A DNA stretch of 64,000 bases from NCBI GenBank assembly GCA_011033025.1, contig WFMF01000449.1:1-64000 (forward strand), in the 5' to 3' direction. Position numbers and translations under genes: made by a program. Every line of letters begins with the position of its first letter. Position 1 is the first letter of the stretch. Shown here piece by piece: positions 1 to 12,060 of the stretch. The DNA comes from Beroe forskalii (Eukaryota > Ctenophora > Nuda > Beroida > Beroidae). Under the pieces are notes generated by a model. The model did not search any database, was not told where the DNA came from, and worked only from the letters and a program-made list of their open reading frames with translations.

Positions 1-3000
1 CATGTTCACAGACTTCAATTCATTACAAACATCTTCTTCAGAAATGATGACATCTGAAATATTCTTATTGGTAGTTTTGTAGCAAGATTGTGGCAATGGA
101 CCATATGGCTCATTTGTGAAAACTGAGCTAAATCCGTCTGCAAAACAGTTTGCAGTTTCTCTGTCACTTGATGTCATTGATCCATCTGCTTTTTTCAACA
201 CTGTGACAATTGACTTGACATTCCTTCTTGAGCGCAGATAGGAATAAAAAGCTTTAGAGTTGTGCTTAAGATCATTAGTTATAAGCCTTTCATATTTGAG
301 TTTAGCCTTCAACTCAATGGCCTCAAGTTCACCCTGCTTCATGAGAGCTGTATTGAGATTTTCCAAGGTAGGACTTGTATCAAAAATTCCCCAAAACTTG
401 TTTTTAGATCTAATAGCACGTTTCAAAGAAGAATTGATCCAGGGAGTACTTTTTTCCTCATTTCTTTCAGAATCATGGACATTGCATCTGGGAACTAAAT
501 CAGTAATTCCTAACAATTTGTTGTGAATTTCTTCCCACATTTCTTCAACATTCATAACTGCTGGGTCCTTTGAAAAACTCCAATCAATGTCCTTTGATAG
601 CTCTAATATGTCTTTCAGTCCCATTCGAGACCAATTCCTCCTGACATCATCATTTTCATAAGAATGACTTTGATCAATTTTCATCACATTCAGGTCAACT
701 ATCATAGAAACATGGTCACTCTTACCAAGAGGAGCAGAGATTTTGAAATCATTGGACAGTGACTCTTCTGACAAGAATATCTGATCTAATGTGCTCTCCT
801 GGATTTCATCACCCACTTTCTTACACCTGGTTATATCATCTGTGACAAGCCATGTTAACCCAGCATTATGGATCCCTTCCACAAGCTTCTGCTGTATTTT
901 GATGTTATTGTCAATAGAATGTTTTGGTCCAGTAACATTGCCAGAAAGCCAGGAGATGTTAGGACAGTTAAAATCCCCAAGCAAAATCTTTTCAGTTTGA
1001 TCATTAAATGTAGCTTTCTGAAAGAAATGGTCAAGAAATTTTGAGTTTTGCTCTTCATTAAGAGAAGTTGACCGATAGAAGCATCCAATCAAAATATTTC
1101 CTATTTCAGTTTCAATGATCACAGAGGTTGAGTCATGAGATGAATAATGTGACTTTTCTACAACTTGAATATTATTTTTAACATAGATGACTGAACCACC
1201 ACCTTCACTGAATACTGTAGATTTGTTAAAGGTGCAGTCCGGGATATCGGCAAAAAATTAAAATTCCTAAATTTCCGCTCAAGTCATTAGTATGATGCCC
1301 AACATTAATCCTACAAACGGAATTCGAGTGAAAATAATCGTATCATAGTCTAATTGGCCACTGAAGTTCGCGCGTGTGATCCTTGAGCAGCATCCGCCCG
1401 CTACACTCAGCTTATATTTCATGTATTTGCGTGTAGTTTCGTTGTTATTTTACCACTCTACACTGTTTCTTGTTTTATCTGTTTTGTTTTCAGTCCTTAC
1501 ACAAACATAGGACAGTTGTGTGATTATTGGTTACTTGTTACATGCAATTTACTTACTTTTAGAACCCACTAATTAGAACCCAATGTAGTCCATGAAGTAT
1601 TTCAGGCAATTTTCCCGAGCTTCTTTTTGATAGCTACTGCTCTTATTCACATATCTACCCAATGTTTCCCGTTTCTCAAACTTTTCTGAAATTATATCTT
1701 TGCCAACTGCTCTTTTAAATCTAAATTCAAGTAAATGAATATCCTTTTTCAGTCAAATTTGCCACAGTTCAGCCATAAAACCATTCAACACTTCAAATGC
1801 CTCATGTCTACTGTGTATAACATAGTCTATCGTGATACTTAATAGCTCAGATTCAGTAAAATTTGAATCCGGCTTGTTGTGCTCTGAAACAAGGCTGCTC
1901 TGACAGTTTGACTTATCAAGATTTTCTGAAAGCAGGTTATTCAGTCACTAACACCGGCCCGTTATCAAAGTTTGACTATAATCAGAGCAGTATCCTGATG
2001 TCTACTGACACTTGACAGTCCTACTGTTTTATCAAGAAAGCTTTATTGTAATCCATTGTTATATTTACTGTGCCCAAACCTGATACGAGCAAAATCAAAG
2101 CATCGATATAAGTACATATTTAGTAACTAACCAGCCTGATCAGAACTTTGATTTTGCCGTATTTGAATTCGATACTATCCTGGAAGCAAAATGCTCTTTA
2201 GTCTTTACTAACTTAATTTAAAGGACTGGTCTAAGTTATACATTTGTCGTTTCACCGTTCACCGGAGCCTGGTAGCTACCTCTGACAACAGTCTGCTATC
2301 TGACTATTGACCAGTCCATCATGATAACAGTCTAGTGCCTCATTGCCTCATTGAACTCCCTAGCTATAACTCTATAACCCGATTTTAGGCGTACTGGATG
2401 ACATCTCGTGTAAATTAACAGCTTATTTGACACCAAACTATAATGACTGTGCTGCTAAAACAAAGATATATTGTTAAGACTGTGACTCTATACTGCACTG
2501 ATACCAATCATCGGTGTGTTTTTTCAATCTTTCAATGTCAGTTAGCATAACTGATCCTAATTGTGTTGCTGTTGCAATGTTATTCGTATTGCGCGCCATG
2601 CCGGGACGCTGCTCAAGCGACTGTGGGTGTAATTTGATACGCTAATTTTAGCATGATCTAATTAGTTCCGACGCGCGAGACCCTGCTACATGTTGTTTAT
2701 TCACGCCCTACTACCGATTTAGCTAAAGTTGTAAATATCCCGGACTGCACCTTTAATTGTCCTATCGAGCTTGAAATTTCTGTCACCCCTATAAGCAGTG
2801 AATCCAGGTAGACTTATCTCAGCTTCCAAAACTTCTTCATGAAAATGACTCTCAGTTATGCAAGCAATATCAATATTTTCAGATTCAAGAAGTATTTTAA
2901 GCTCTGAAAGCTTGTTAATCAGTCCATTGGCATTTGTATAGTAAACCCTCAATTGCTTGTTACTTTCTCTTTGTTTCTCTTCTCTTCCAGTTGCTGCTTC

Positions 3001-3212
3001 CTCTTCCTTCGCTCCTGCCTCAGAAAAAATTGGGCATCCCTATCAGCTCTGCATAAATCTGGATTCACCCAGTGTGAGTTTGATTTGTAACCCTTCTTGT
3101 CATTGTGCCAAAAGTTTGCTATATCTTCCTTTCTGAAAACAACAACAACAGGTCTTGGTTTCATTGCACCATTTTCATCTCTCTGCAATTTGCCAGTTCT
3201 AAAACAAGTAAT
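1..3212 (-). mobile_element. CR1/Jockey-like two-ORF LINE, copy A, split by an insertion
   Basis: This copy reads on the minus strand and runs off the left edge. Bases 3188-2949 encode the end of ORF1. ORF2 begins at 2952 with an AP-endonuclease start like that of copy B (YYTNANGLINKLSEL). Bases 1225-1 continue the endonuclease and enter the RT N-terminal region. Translations match the plus-strand copy at about 35.1-36.8 kb almost residue for residue: the shared 79-residue ORF1 end is identical, and one 88-residue antisense frame differs by a single K/R. The two copies are therefore young. ORF2 is interrupted at 1230-2752 by a TTAA-flanked element. Homology to copy B ends near 3212, where a short AT-rich direct repeat (taaaacaagtaat, about three times) begins, so this copy is 5'-truncated. 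Clade assignment rests on motif style only. Confidence 0.9.
1230..2752. mobile_element. Non-autonomous TTAA-flanked DNA transposon (piggyBac-type target site)
   Basis: The 1523-bp insertion is bounded by perfect 18-bp terminal inverted repeats: AGGTGCAGTCCGGGATAT at the left and its complement at the right. It is flanked by TTAA at 1226-1229 and 2753-2756. LINE copy B carries the same position with one TTAA (35565-35568), so there is a clean empty site. TTAA duplication with precise ends is the hallmark of piggyBac-type transposition. No open frame of useful length lies inside, so it would have to move with a transposase supplied from elsewhere. GC-rich subterminal stretches near 1365-1400 and 2590-2685 (gcgcg, gagcagc/gctgctc) face each other as partial inverted repeats. 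Family naming within the TTAA superfamily is not possible by eye. Confidence 0.88.
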
Positions 3213-3740
3213 AAAACAAGTAATTTAATAAAACAAGTAATTTATATTTTATAGCCATTACACCATGATTGAACATATATTAGTATTATCTCATTTTCAA
3301 TTATGATTCAGATTAATTGCTCAATTACAATGGGCAACATTAACATAACAAAACAACTTAATAAATTATAAAAACTAAAAGTCAGGATATCCTAACAATC
3401 TGAAATAATTAATTATTGTAAAAAATGAAAACAGTAGATTTGCAATAAGCTATAATAAACACAATAACAAAGTGCAAACTATGCAGCAGATATGGAAATC
3501 TAATTTTCAAAGACAAATTGAGTTGTATTGGGGCTATAGGAAATGCCTGTGGGAACTTGGACATCACCCTTGGTACAACTAATCTGGGCACAATGAATTA
3601 CTTGAATTCGTCAATTTGTTTCAAGGAAAGTTTGCTGCAAGTCAAAAACAATTTAAATTATCAATATTTGAAAGAAAAACAATCGGGGATATATAATAAT
3701 TTAATAACCAGAACCAACTAACCAGTAAATATGATATTGT
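3213..3740. other. AT-rich spacer between two LINEs
   Basis: I see no gene here. It contains short direct repeats next to the 5' end of LINE copy A (3200-3245) and AT-rich sequence that may include the 3' untranslated part of the downstream minus-strand RT element. A short plus-strand open frame at 3518-3721 has no recognisable features. Confidence 0.5.
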
Positions 3741-3952
3741 GAAGGTAACCATCAATCATCAATATTCGTTATTAAATACTGTATTTCAAGGCAGGGAAGT
3801 GGACTGTTGTCAGTTGGGTACATGATATTGTTCTTTTAATGGTATAGGTGGTATGTGATGTTATATGTGAACTGCTGTTGCATATCTTTCCTGTAAAATC
3901 TGGCAATCTGAAAGTCATGAAAGGTTTCATGTCTTATTTAGATTAGAAAAGC

Positions 3953-6062
3953 TTAGTTTATGGTAAGGTTGTGGTTCTCCCATAGCTGAGGATGCCCTGA
4001 TGACTGAAGGCCATGTAAAAAAATTTTGAACTTGTTTTTTGCAACACAAGATGATGTGGACATGTCAGAAAGAAAGTCAGTATCCAAATGAGTAGCTTTA
4101 CTTTTGAATTTATTCCATACTGTGGAGCCACAATATAAAAATTGCTGCCTTGAAGTTTCTAGTTTATACTTAGGCACCACAATTTTGCCCCTTTGACAAC
4201 TTCTCATGGAGTCAGGAGAATTCTTAAGTAATGTAAACATGGGAATTGGATATCTATATTTCTTAATTTTGAAAATTTCATTCAGCACAAAAATTTTATG
4301 AAGGTTATGAACAGTAAGTAATTTCAGATCTGTGAAAAGTGGTTTGGTATGTTCCAGTACATAGTCTTTTGGAGCTAATTGTTCATCAATAGACCTAGTT
4401 CTAGCACATGTTTTATAGTATTCAGCATGATCAAAGTTCAACTTTTTCCCAAAGAGTAAACGTATACATCTCTTTTGAATATTGAAGATGTGACTCAATT
4501 TATTATTTGATACAGAACCCCATGCTGATATTCCATAAGTCAGGTGTGAAATGAAGAGTGAGTGATAAAGTTTACTGTAGTGTTCTTTAGGAATGAATTT
4601 TTTGATTCTCTTAATGGTAATGATTGAGCTGTTTAACTTTTGCTCCAAATGTTCTATGTGACCCTCCCAATTTAAGTTTTCGTCTATGATAATCCCAAGA
4701 TATCTTGCCATATTTGTTTTTTTCAGTTTATTACCATTCAAATATAATTGGTGGTCACTACCAACAATTTTAGCTCTGGCACATGTCTTTTGTTCATGAT
4801 GGTTAAGTTTTGGTCTAAAATGTATGTATACACACTTCTCAACATTAATATGCATTTGATTACTTAACATAAAAAGTTGAACATCCTTTAGAACCTTGTT
4901 AGCCCGGCGATAAGCTTCCTCCTCTGAACATCCAGTCACAAATATATTAGTGTCATCAGCAAACATAACAAAGTGCCCTAGTGTACAACAATTGATTATA
5001 TCATTTATATAAAGAATGAAGAGCAGTGGCCCCAGCACAGATCCCTGTGGGACACCATATTTGACAGGCAATAAATCAGATTTCGTAGAATCATAGTTGG
5101 TAAGCTGCTGCCTATCTGTCAAGTAACTTTTTAGCAAACTGTGTGGTGCTCCTCTGATTCCATAGTTTTCTAATTTAACAAGAAGTTTCTCATGACTTAT
5201 GGTATCAAAAGCTTTACTAAGATCTATGAATATGCCAAGAACATGGTTTTTATTTTCAATATTTAAACTTATCTTATCAATTGAGTAGTTTACAGCATGT
5301 GAGGTTGAGTGGTGCCTTCGAAAGCCATATTGGTTTTCATATAGAACATTTTTTGCAATAATGAAGTTGTACAAACGGAAGTATATCAGTTTTTCAAATA
5401 TCTTTCCAAAGCATGGTAGCATTGAGACGGGTCTATAGTTTTTAAACAATTGGCTATTATCTTTCTTAAAAACAGGAGTAACTTGGCCAATTTTGAGGAT
5501 ATTGGGAAATGTACCTGTATCTAGAAATTTGTTGAAAAACAATGCCAAATGTGGAGTTATAATTGATATGCAAGACTTCAGGACACGTACTGGAATATCA
5601 CTAGCTTTACCATTTTCCAATTCATTTATTATCTTTTTTATTTCCTCTTCTGAACAAGGTTCAAGGTAGAGGCTATCATTTACCCTCTTTCCCATGTAAG
5701 TTGAAAAGTCAGGAATGGGGCATAATGGGAGATTTTCAGAACTGAAAGCTTCTTCATTCAAGATTTGTGCAACTGATACAAAATATTTATTAAATTCATT
5801 AGCAATGATTCTTCTGTCCTTGATTAGATTTCCATTTACAAGGAAAGAGCTCTTAGATTTTGATATAATTTTACCTCTCAGTTGATTGATTAATTCCCAC
5901 GTTTTTTTACTATTACCTTTGCAGTTATCAAATTTCTTTGAATAGAACATATTTTTGGCTGATATAATCAGGGTTCGCAATCTCTTTCGGTAATTTTTGT
6001 ATTTTTCATAGATCTCGGAATCACCTAACTTATCTGCCTTAGTTTTACTTTTCTTCCATTTT
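3953..6062 (-). CDS. LINE reverse transcriptase ORF, open over its whole length but 5'-truncated
   Basis: This is a non-LTR retrotransposon ORF2 fragment, open for 675 codons from the first ATG at 5980 and for about 27 further in-frame codons to about 6062. Visible motifs in order are the pre-RT region (AKNMFYSKKF), RT fingers (NYRPVSMLPCFGKIFEKLI), GFRRHHST, palm motif A (IDLSKAFDTISH), motif B (GVPQGSVLGPLLFILYIND), catalytic FADDTN, thumb (RYLGIIIDENLNWEGHI) and the C-terminal region (LTYGISAWG, IQKRCIRLLF). The style is Jockey/CR1/L2 superfamily. The endonuclease is absent: reading upstream the ORF stops at a TAA/TTA microsatellite that is the tail of another LINE fragment at 6063-7035, so the 5' part was cut off or displaced by that insertion. 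The long open frame argues for a young element. It probably cannot move on its own without the endonuclease. Confidence 0.9.
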
Positions 6063-7035
6063 TAATAATAATAATAATAAACTATGGTAGCTTAAAGACA
6101 GCAACGAAAGAAGTTAAAACTTAACCCTTTATGCACAGCTGTCTATTAGAGCTGAAAGATTACAAAGAATGCATTTAAAAACTAAGATTACATGCATGGG
6201 GCATGTTAATTCATGATATCATAGCAGATAATGGTACCAGAACATTTAAATTAATAATTATAATAAATTAAACTTAAATAGTGGAAACAATGAGTGCTTT
6301 GATAGTGCAGAAACACAACACAAAACTGAAAAATAATGTCAAATAATTTAAAAATACTGTAAGATAAGTTTTAACTTAACTACTGTCAGAATAACAAAAC
6401 CTTTATATACAAATATAAATTCAAACAATTGTTAGATAATGTTAAAAGCTTGATTAACTAAATGAATATGTTATGAAAATTAAAAATCAAATATTGAAAC
6501 TTTTCTTGAATAAGAATGTTTTCAGTCTATTTTTGAAGATATGAATATCGCTGCATTCCTTCAGTTCAGATGAAAGGTTATTCCACAGTTTTGGTGCACA
6601 TGACATAAATGCTTGATCTCCAATTGATTTGAAAGGTTTCTGTTTAAGTGTTGGTGCCCGGCTACCACTGATATTGTTGTATTGAAGCATATCAGACAAG
6701 TATGATGGAGCAAGACCATTCAAGCATTTAAACGTTAGAAGGATTATCTTGAACTCTATTCTCTCCTGAACTTTCAGCCAGTGAAGCTCTTGTAGATGAT
6801 CATGTACAGATTCAGATTTCTTAAGTCCTAGTAGAATCCTGCATGCACGATTCTGTATCATCTGAAGTTGTTTCATATTGCAAGAGCTTATTCCATAATA
6901 GAGAGAGTTGCAATAGTCCAGACTTGAGAAAACAAGGGCATGAATAAGAGTTTCAACTTGGTTCTTGGAGAGGTATCGTTTCATAGCTGCTATCTTCCTC
7001 ATAGTTCTGAAGCAGTTTTTCTTCAATTTCTTTAT
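6063..7035 (-). mobile_element. 5'-truncated L2/CR1-like LINE, 3' end
   Basis: An open frame at 7026-6487 encodes the C-terminal RT region typical of L2-like elements, with LDYCNSLYYGIS, LQMIQNRACRILLGL, LHWLKVQERIEFKIILLTFK, CLNGLAPSYLSDML and a closing LKTFLF motif. About 400 bp of AT-rich 3' UTR follows (6486-6082), then a (TTA)n tail on the minus strand at 6081-6063 that abuts the RT ORF at 3953-6062. The microsatellite tail marks the 3' end of the insertion. 5' truncation is typical of target-primed reverse transcription. The upper boundary is where LINE sequence gives way to a purine/C-run-rich stretch near 7036. Confidence 0.85.
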
Positions 7036-8350
7036 TTGAGATCCAAAAGGGGGCCCCCCCCAAAAAAGGGATCTTTAAAAAACCAAAAAAGGAAAATCTA
7101 AAAAAAACCAAAATCTTTGGGGAATTTAAACGATTTTTGGGGGGCCGGAGTGGCCAAAAACAACATAAAATCACATTTTTTGAATTTTAGGACGTGAAAT
7201 CATGCCCAAAGTAAATAATATCATTTCATCGTTTTTCTGTATCAAAATACCTATTTAGACAACTTTCAAACTCAACAAAATCGGACAAAAAATAAAGATT
7301 TTAATTTTAGGGCTTCTGGCGTCACCCGTAAAAGGGCGTGGCCAAAAAAACCATCGCCCCCCATTAGCTAGGATCTTAAACTTTCTGTTGTGGTTTCCTG
7401 AGACCCTATACTAGCCCCTGAAACCAAATATGAATTGTTATAAAACAGTTCCAGGTCCATCCCGATTTTTGCAAAAATCGGCTGTATTATTAAATTACAG
7501 TGTGTCATAACAAACACATGATATAAAACGCGTGTAGTAACACGACTCTACGGATATAGTACTACCCTTTAAATCGGTCTAAACCTGTCGTGAGACTACT
7601 ATACCACTCTTGTATCATACTACCCTGCACTACCCTGCATTCTGCTTGTGTGCTAGCAATAAAACTACTTCCCTGCACTTTATTGCTTGTGTTCGCTTTC
7701 TTTCCATGGCTGATCAGAGTACAGCACTTCTGTACTGTGGTTTGTAGATAAAAATACCATGCTCCCTTGGTATATGCTTTGTCTTTTGTTTGCAGCTTTC
7801 TTTGTGTTTGTCTTTTAGGGAACAGTATATGTAGTATGTAGTACTTAAGAAAGTTAAGTAACTTAGTAAGTTAGTAAGTGTGAGAGTATCGGATCATTAT
7901 TGCGTAGCTTTACCAGCTAAAGCTATACTAGTTCTCTCTGTTCCAGGCTGTTTTTAGATTACTGATGTCTTTTTCTCTTCTTGTAAGAGAGTTTTATGTT
8001 TATGCTAACCGCCGTACATTCTTGCACCCGTTAATCAGATAAACGATTTTCTTCACTGAATGCATTTCTTTCAGTCATCTTCCAGTATACTAGCGAACCC
8101 ATGCCTCTTTATCCTTTACATCATGACAGCGCCACAAGAGGTGAGATCGAAACTGTGTTAAGTTGAAATTATGTTGCATGTTAATAAATGTTAAAATGTA
8201 TTAAATTGAAATAAATATTGACGGCTGATATTTTGGTTTTTGATACTGCTTGCGATTTATGTGTAAGCTTAGACAACATCCTCCTTGACATGACAAACAT
8301 CTTTATCAGTTCAGATTCCCTCTCCCTTGCGTAAACTTCAGATCAACCCA
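7036..8350. other. Intergenic, low-complexity and unrecognised
   Basis: Bases 7036-7400 are rich in G/C runs and A runs, with repeated phrases such as gtggccaaaaa. These resemble the subrepeats of the large inverted-repeat elements elsewhere in the window, but the match is too weak to call. Bases 7400-8350 hold no convincing ORF, RNA gene or repeat. Confidence 0.4.
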
Positions 8351-8352
8351 AG

Positions 8353-8816
8353 TCTCAGGTAGAAAAGAGACGAGTGATAAGGCAACACTCATGGCTAACG
8401 TACCCCTCGTCAGTCGACAGGTAGAAGAGAGACGGGTGATAAGACAACACTCATGGCTAACGTACCCCTTGTCAGGTAGAAGAGAGACGGGTGATAAGAC
8501 AACACTCATGGCTAACGTACCCCTCGTCAGGTAGAAGAGAGAACGGTGATAAGACAACACTCATGGCTAACGTACCCCTTGTCAGGTAGAAGAGAGACGG
8601 GTGATGAGGCAACAATCATGGCTAACGTACCCCTCGTCAGATAGAAGAGAGACGGGTGATGAGGCAACACTCATGGCTAACATACCCCTCCTCTGGTAGA
8701 AGAGACACGGGTGATGAGGCAACACTCATGGCTAACGTACCCCTTGTCAGGTAGAAGGGAGACGGGTGATAAGACAACACTCATGGCTAACGTACCCCTC
8801 ATCAGGTAGAAGAGAG
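8353..8816. repeat. 55-bp satellite, array 1 (about 8.5 units)
   Basis: This is a tandem array of a 55-bp unit that includes the phrases GGTAGAAGAGAGACGGGTGA and CTCATGGCTAACGTACCCC. Units differ by a few bases (taag/gagg, cttg/ctcg). The period is not a multiple of three and the open frames across it are by-products of repetition. The array stops after AGAGAG at 8816, exactly where LINE copy 1 begins, and the rest of the interrupted unit resumes at about 10689. Confidence 0.95.
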
Positions 8817-10688
8817 TAAAATAAAAAAATAAAATATCATTTTATTAATAGTTACAATTTGAACTTCCAAATATCGCCCCTTCAACAAAGATTTATATAA
8901 TAAATAATTCAATAAATAAGTAAATACTCTTCAGTCTCAAATAGACGGGGGGGCTGTAATAACTGTCCCCCTGTGTAGGTTTTTCAAAAATGTCGTAAAA
9001 AGGGGGGGGTGCAAATAAGAGGGAGGGGGAGGTAAATTTCAATCGAATGGTTTGAAATACCCAAATTCATCAAACATATGGACTCAGATCGAGAAAAGAT
9101 CAATTCTTAGAAACAGTTGTCAAAGCTTTCAGGTTGCTGCTTGATTTTTGCTCAATTCTGACAAAAATATGAATTTTTCTTTGATTATATGTATTTTTTT
9201 CGAAATTTTCAAAATTTCTAAACGGGGAGGGTGTTAAATAATTGTCTCCCACCGTAGTAAAAATCCAAAAAACTGCAATCGTCCCCCCCCCGTCTATTTG
9301 AGACTGAAGAGTAATCATAAATATCTTATGGTGCACTTGTCAAAATTTAAGAAGAAGGCGAAAAATGAAATGACTGGGGGAAGCAATAGCTCTTCGAGCT
9401 AGAAAGTGCTTACACCAGTGATTACGATTGTCAAGGTTACGAAGCGCAAAACGAGCCCACCACCCATAATTGACGAACAGAGATTGAAGTAATAATAGGT
9501 ATAACGATGACACAACAAGGCAAACTGAGTACCCACTGAAATTTAGCTAAATTAGTACTTATCAATTAAATATCTTCGTAAGTTATTTTTGAATACAGCT
9601 AAGGAAGACGATTGTCTCAATTTCAATGGAAGAGAGTTCCAAAAAGCAGATCCACATATGCTTGGCTTCTTATACGTACTAAATTTGGGCATTTATAGTA
9701 GAGTTCCATTTCAATTGACCAAGTGGACATTGAATACATATCACTTTTCTTAATAAAGTTTGTTTTTATTTTTTCCGGGAATTCCTTGTTAAAGAAAAAA
9801 TCATAACAGAGAGTGGCTATGTTGAACCAGTACAAATCCTTCAGTTTGAGGACACCAAGTTTTTTATATAATGGAGACATGTCAGTGTATTTTTGCTTAT
9901 ACTTATCGAATTTTGGGAGACGGAAAATTGCCCTAACAACTTTGTTTTGGGATTTCTTAACGCTTTTTAGGTTATTTGGAATCTTATCATTAGAAACGTC
10001 GGTAAGTATGTTTTTGCTCAAAGAGGAGGCCCAAATTACGATCCCATAATTCAAGTGAGATTCAACCAGACTGTGGTAAATCAGTTTCTTCGTGGCTATT
10101 TCTATATTTGGCATTTTCCAAAAAGAATTTACCATTCTGTTCACTTTACAGGATACAATAGACGTGTTTTTTGAAGGTTAGGTTTTTATCGAAGTGTATA
10201 CCTAAATACTTTATTTCGTCATTTTCATAAATCAAAGTACCATCATCTAATTCTATGAATTCATCTATGATGTATCTCGGACATATTTTGTGTAGTTCAT
10301 GCAGTACGAATTCCCCTTTTGTATTTACCACACGATGGTCTGGGTCATCAGGATCGTCTGTCATAAATAGGTAATCAGGAGCAACGTGATGAAGCTCTTT
10401 AAGGTCAATTTAACCTTTAACGTAAACTCTATTTGGGTTAGGACCTAAAAATAGATATCCTGTTTTGTCTACATTAGTAAGCAATTGATTTGCGTGAAAC
10501 CATTGGAAAACTTTGTTTAATTCATTTTTGATTATATCATCGTATTCAGATTTCTTAACTGCAATAATCACACATGTGTCATCAGCATAAATAGAGAAGT
10601 CGAGCAGTATAGAACTGTTGATGATGTCATTCATGAACAGAATAAAAAGTGTGGGTGCTAACGTTCCTCCCTGAGGGACACCGAATAA
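8817..10688 (-). mobile_element. Satellite-inserted LINE, copy 1 (5'-truncated)
   Basis: This minus-strand non-LTR element starts inside the RT palm. The frame near 10685-10410 has GVPQGGTLAPTLFILFMND and the catalytic YADDT. The thumb and C-terminal region follow at 10364-9623 (KYLGIHFDKNLTFKKH, HLNYGIVIWASSLS, NKVVRAIFRLPK). The coding region is broken into at least three frames. A 3' UTR runs from 9622 to 8817 and ends in an A/T-rich tail. A 385-bp MITE interrupts the UTR. On both sides the element is flanked by the 55-bp satellite, and the two flanks together make one uninterrupted unit (AGAGAG at left, ACGGGTG at right). The motif GVPQGGTLAPTLF departs from the usual GVPQGSVLGPLLF. Confidence 0.85.
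8927..9311. mobile_element. TA-flanked MITE (Tc1/mariner-type)
   Basis: The 385-bp element has terminal inverted repeats starting CTCTTCAGTCTCAAATAGAC followed by a G run, with the complement at the right end. It is flanked by TA at 8925-8926 and 9312-9313. LINE copy 2 holds the same site with one TA (12170-12171), a clean empty site. It has no coding capacity. TA duplication points to a Tc1/mariner-type transposase acting in trans. Confidence 0.85.
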
Positions 10689-12060
10689 ACGGGTGATAAG
10701 ACAACACTCATGGCTAACGTACCCCTCGTCAGGTAGAAGAGAACGGGTGATAAGACAACACTCATGGCTAACGTACCCCTTGTCAGGTAGAAGAGACACG
10801 GGTGATGAGGCAACACTCATGGCTAACGTACCCCTTGTCAGGTAGAAGAGAGATGGGTGATAAGACAACACTCATGGCTAACGTACCCCTTGTCAGGTAG
10901 AGGAGAGACGGGTGATAAGACAACACTCATGGCTAACGTACCCCTTGTCAGGTAGAAGAGAGACGGGTGATGAGGCAACACTCATGGCTAACGTACCCCT
11001 CGTCAGGTAGAAGAGAACGGGTGATAAGACAACACTCATGGCTAACGTACCCCTTGTCAGGTAGAAGAGACACGGGTGATGAGGCAACACTAGTGGCTAA
11101 CGTACCCCTTGTCAGGTAGAAGAGAGACGGGTGATAAGACAACACTCATGGCTAACGTACCCCTCGTCAGGTAGAAGAGAACGGGTGATAAGACAACACT
11201 CATGGCTAACGTACCCCTTATCAGGTAGAAGAGACACGGGTGATGAGGCAACACTCATGGCTAACGTACCCCTTGTCAGGTAGAAGAGAGATGGGTGATA
11301 AGACAACACTCATGGCTAACGTACCCCTTGTCAGGTAGAGGAGAGACGGGTGATAAGACAACACTCATGGCTAACGTACCCCTTGTCAGGTAGAAGAGAG
11401 ACGGGTGATGAGGCAACACTCATGGCTAACTTACCCGTCGTCAGGTAGAAGAGAGACGGGTGATAAGACAACACTCATGGCTAACGTACCCCTCGTCAGG
11501 TAAAAGAGACACGGGTGATAAGACAACACTCATGGCTAACGTACCCCTCGTCAGGTAGAAGAGAGACGGGTGATAAGACAACACTCATGGCTAACGTACC
11601 CCTCGTCAGATAGAAGAGGGACGGGTGATAAGACAACACTCATGGCTAACGTACCCCTCGTCAGGTAGAAGAGAGACGGGTGATAAGACAACACTCATGG
11701 CTAACGTACCCCTCGTCAGGTAGAAGAGAGACGGGTGATAAGACAACACTCATGGCTAACGTACCCCTCGTCAGGTAGAAGAGGGACGGGTGATAAGACA
11801 ACACTCATGGCTAACGTACCCCTTGTCAGGTAGAAGAGAGACGGGTGATAAGACAACACTCATGGCTAACGTACCCCTTGTCAGGTAGAAGAGAGACGGG
11901 TGATAAGACAACACTCATGGCTAACGTACCCCTTGTCAGGTAGAAGAGAGACGTGTGATAAGGCAACACTCATGGCTAACGTACCCCTTGTCTGTTAGAA
12001 GAGAGACGGTTGATAAGACAACACTCATGGCTAACGTACCCCTCGTCAGGTAGAAGAGAG
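10689..12060. repeat. 55-bp satellite, array 2 (about 25 units) with higher-order structure
   Basis: The unit is the same as in array 1. Variant units (a 54-bp form with agagaacggg, then agagacacgggtgatgagg, agagagatggg, aggagagacggg, and a gatgagg form) recur in the same order at about 10688-11007 and again at about 11120-11447. The segment was therefore copied as a multi-unit block, with an offset near 439 bp. The array ends after AGAGAG at 12060, where LINE copy 2 begins. The several 65-codon open frames on the minus strand are satellite translations, not genes. Confidence 0.95.

Noticed and set aside
8353-12060. Regular array with a CRISPR-like look
   Set aside because: The whole 55-bp unit repeats with no variable spacers, and the host is an animal. 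It is a satellite.
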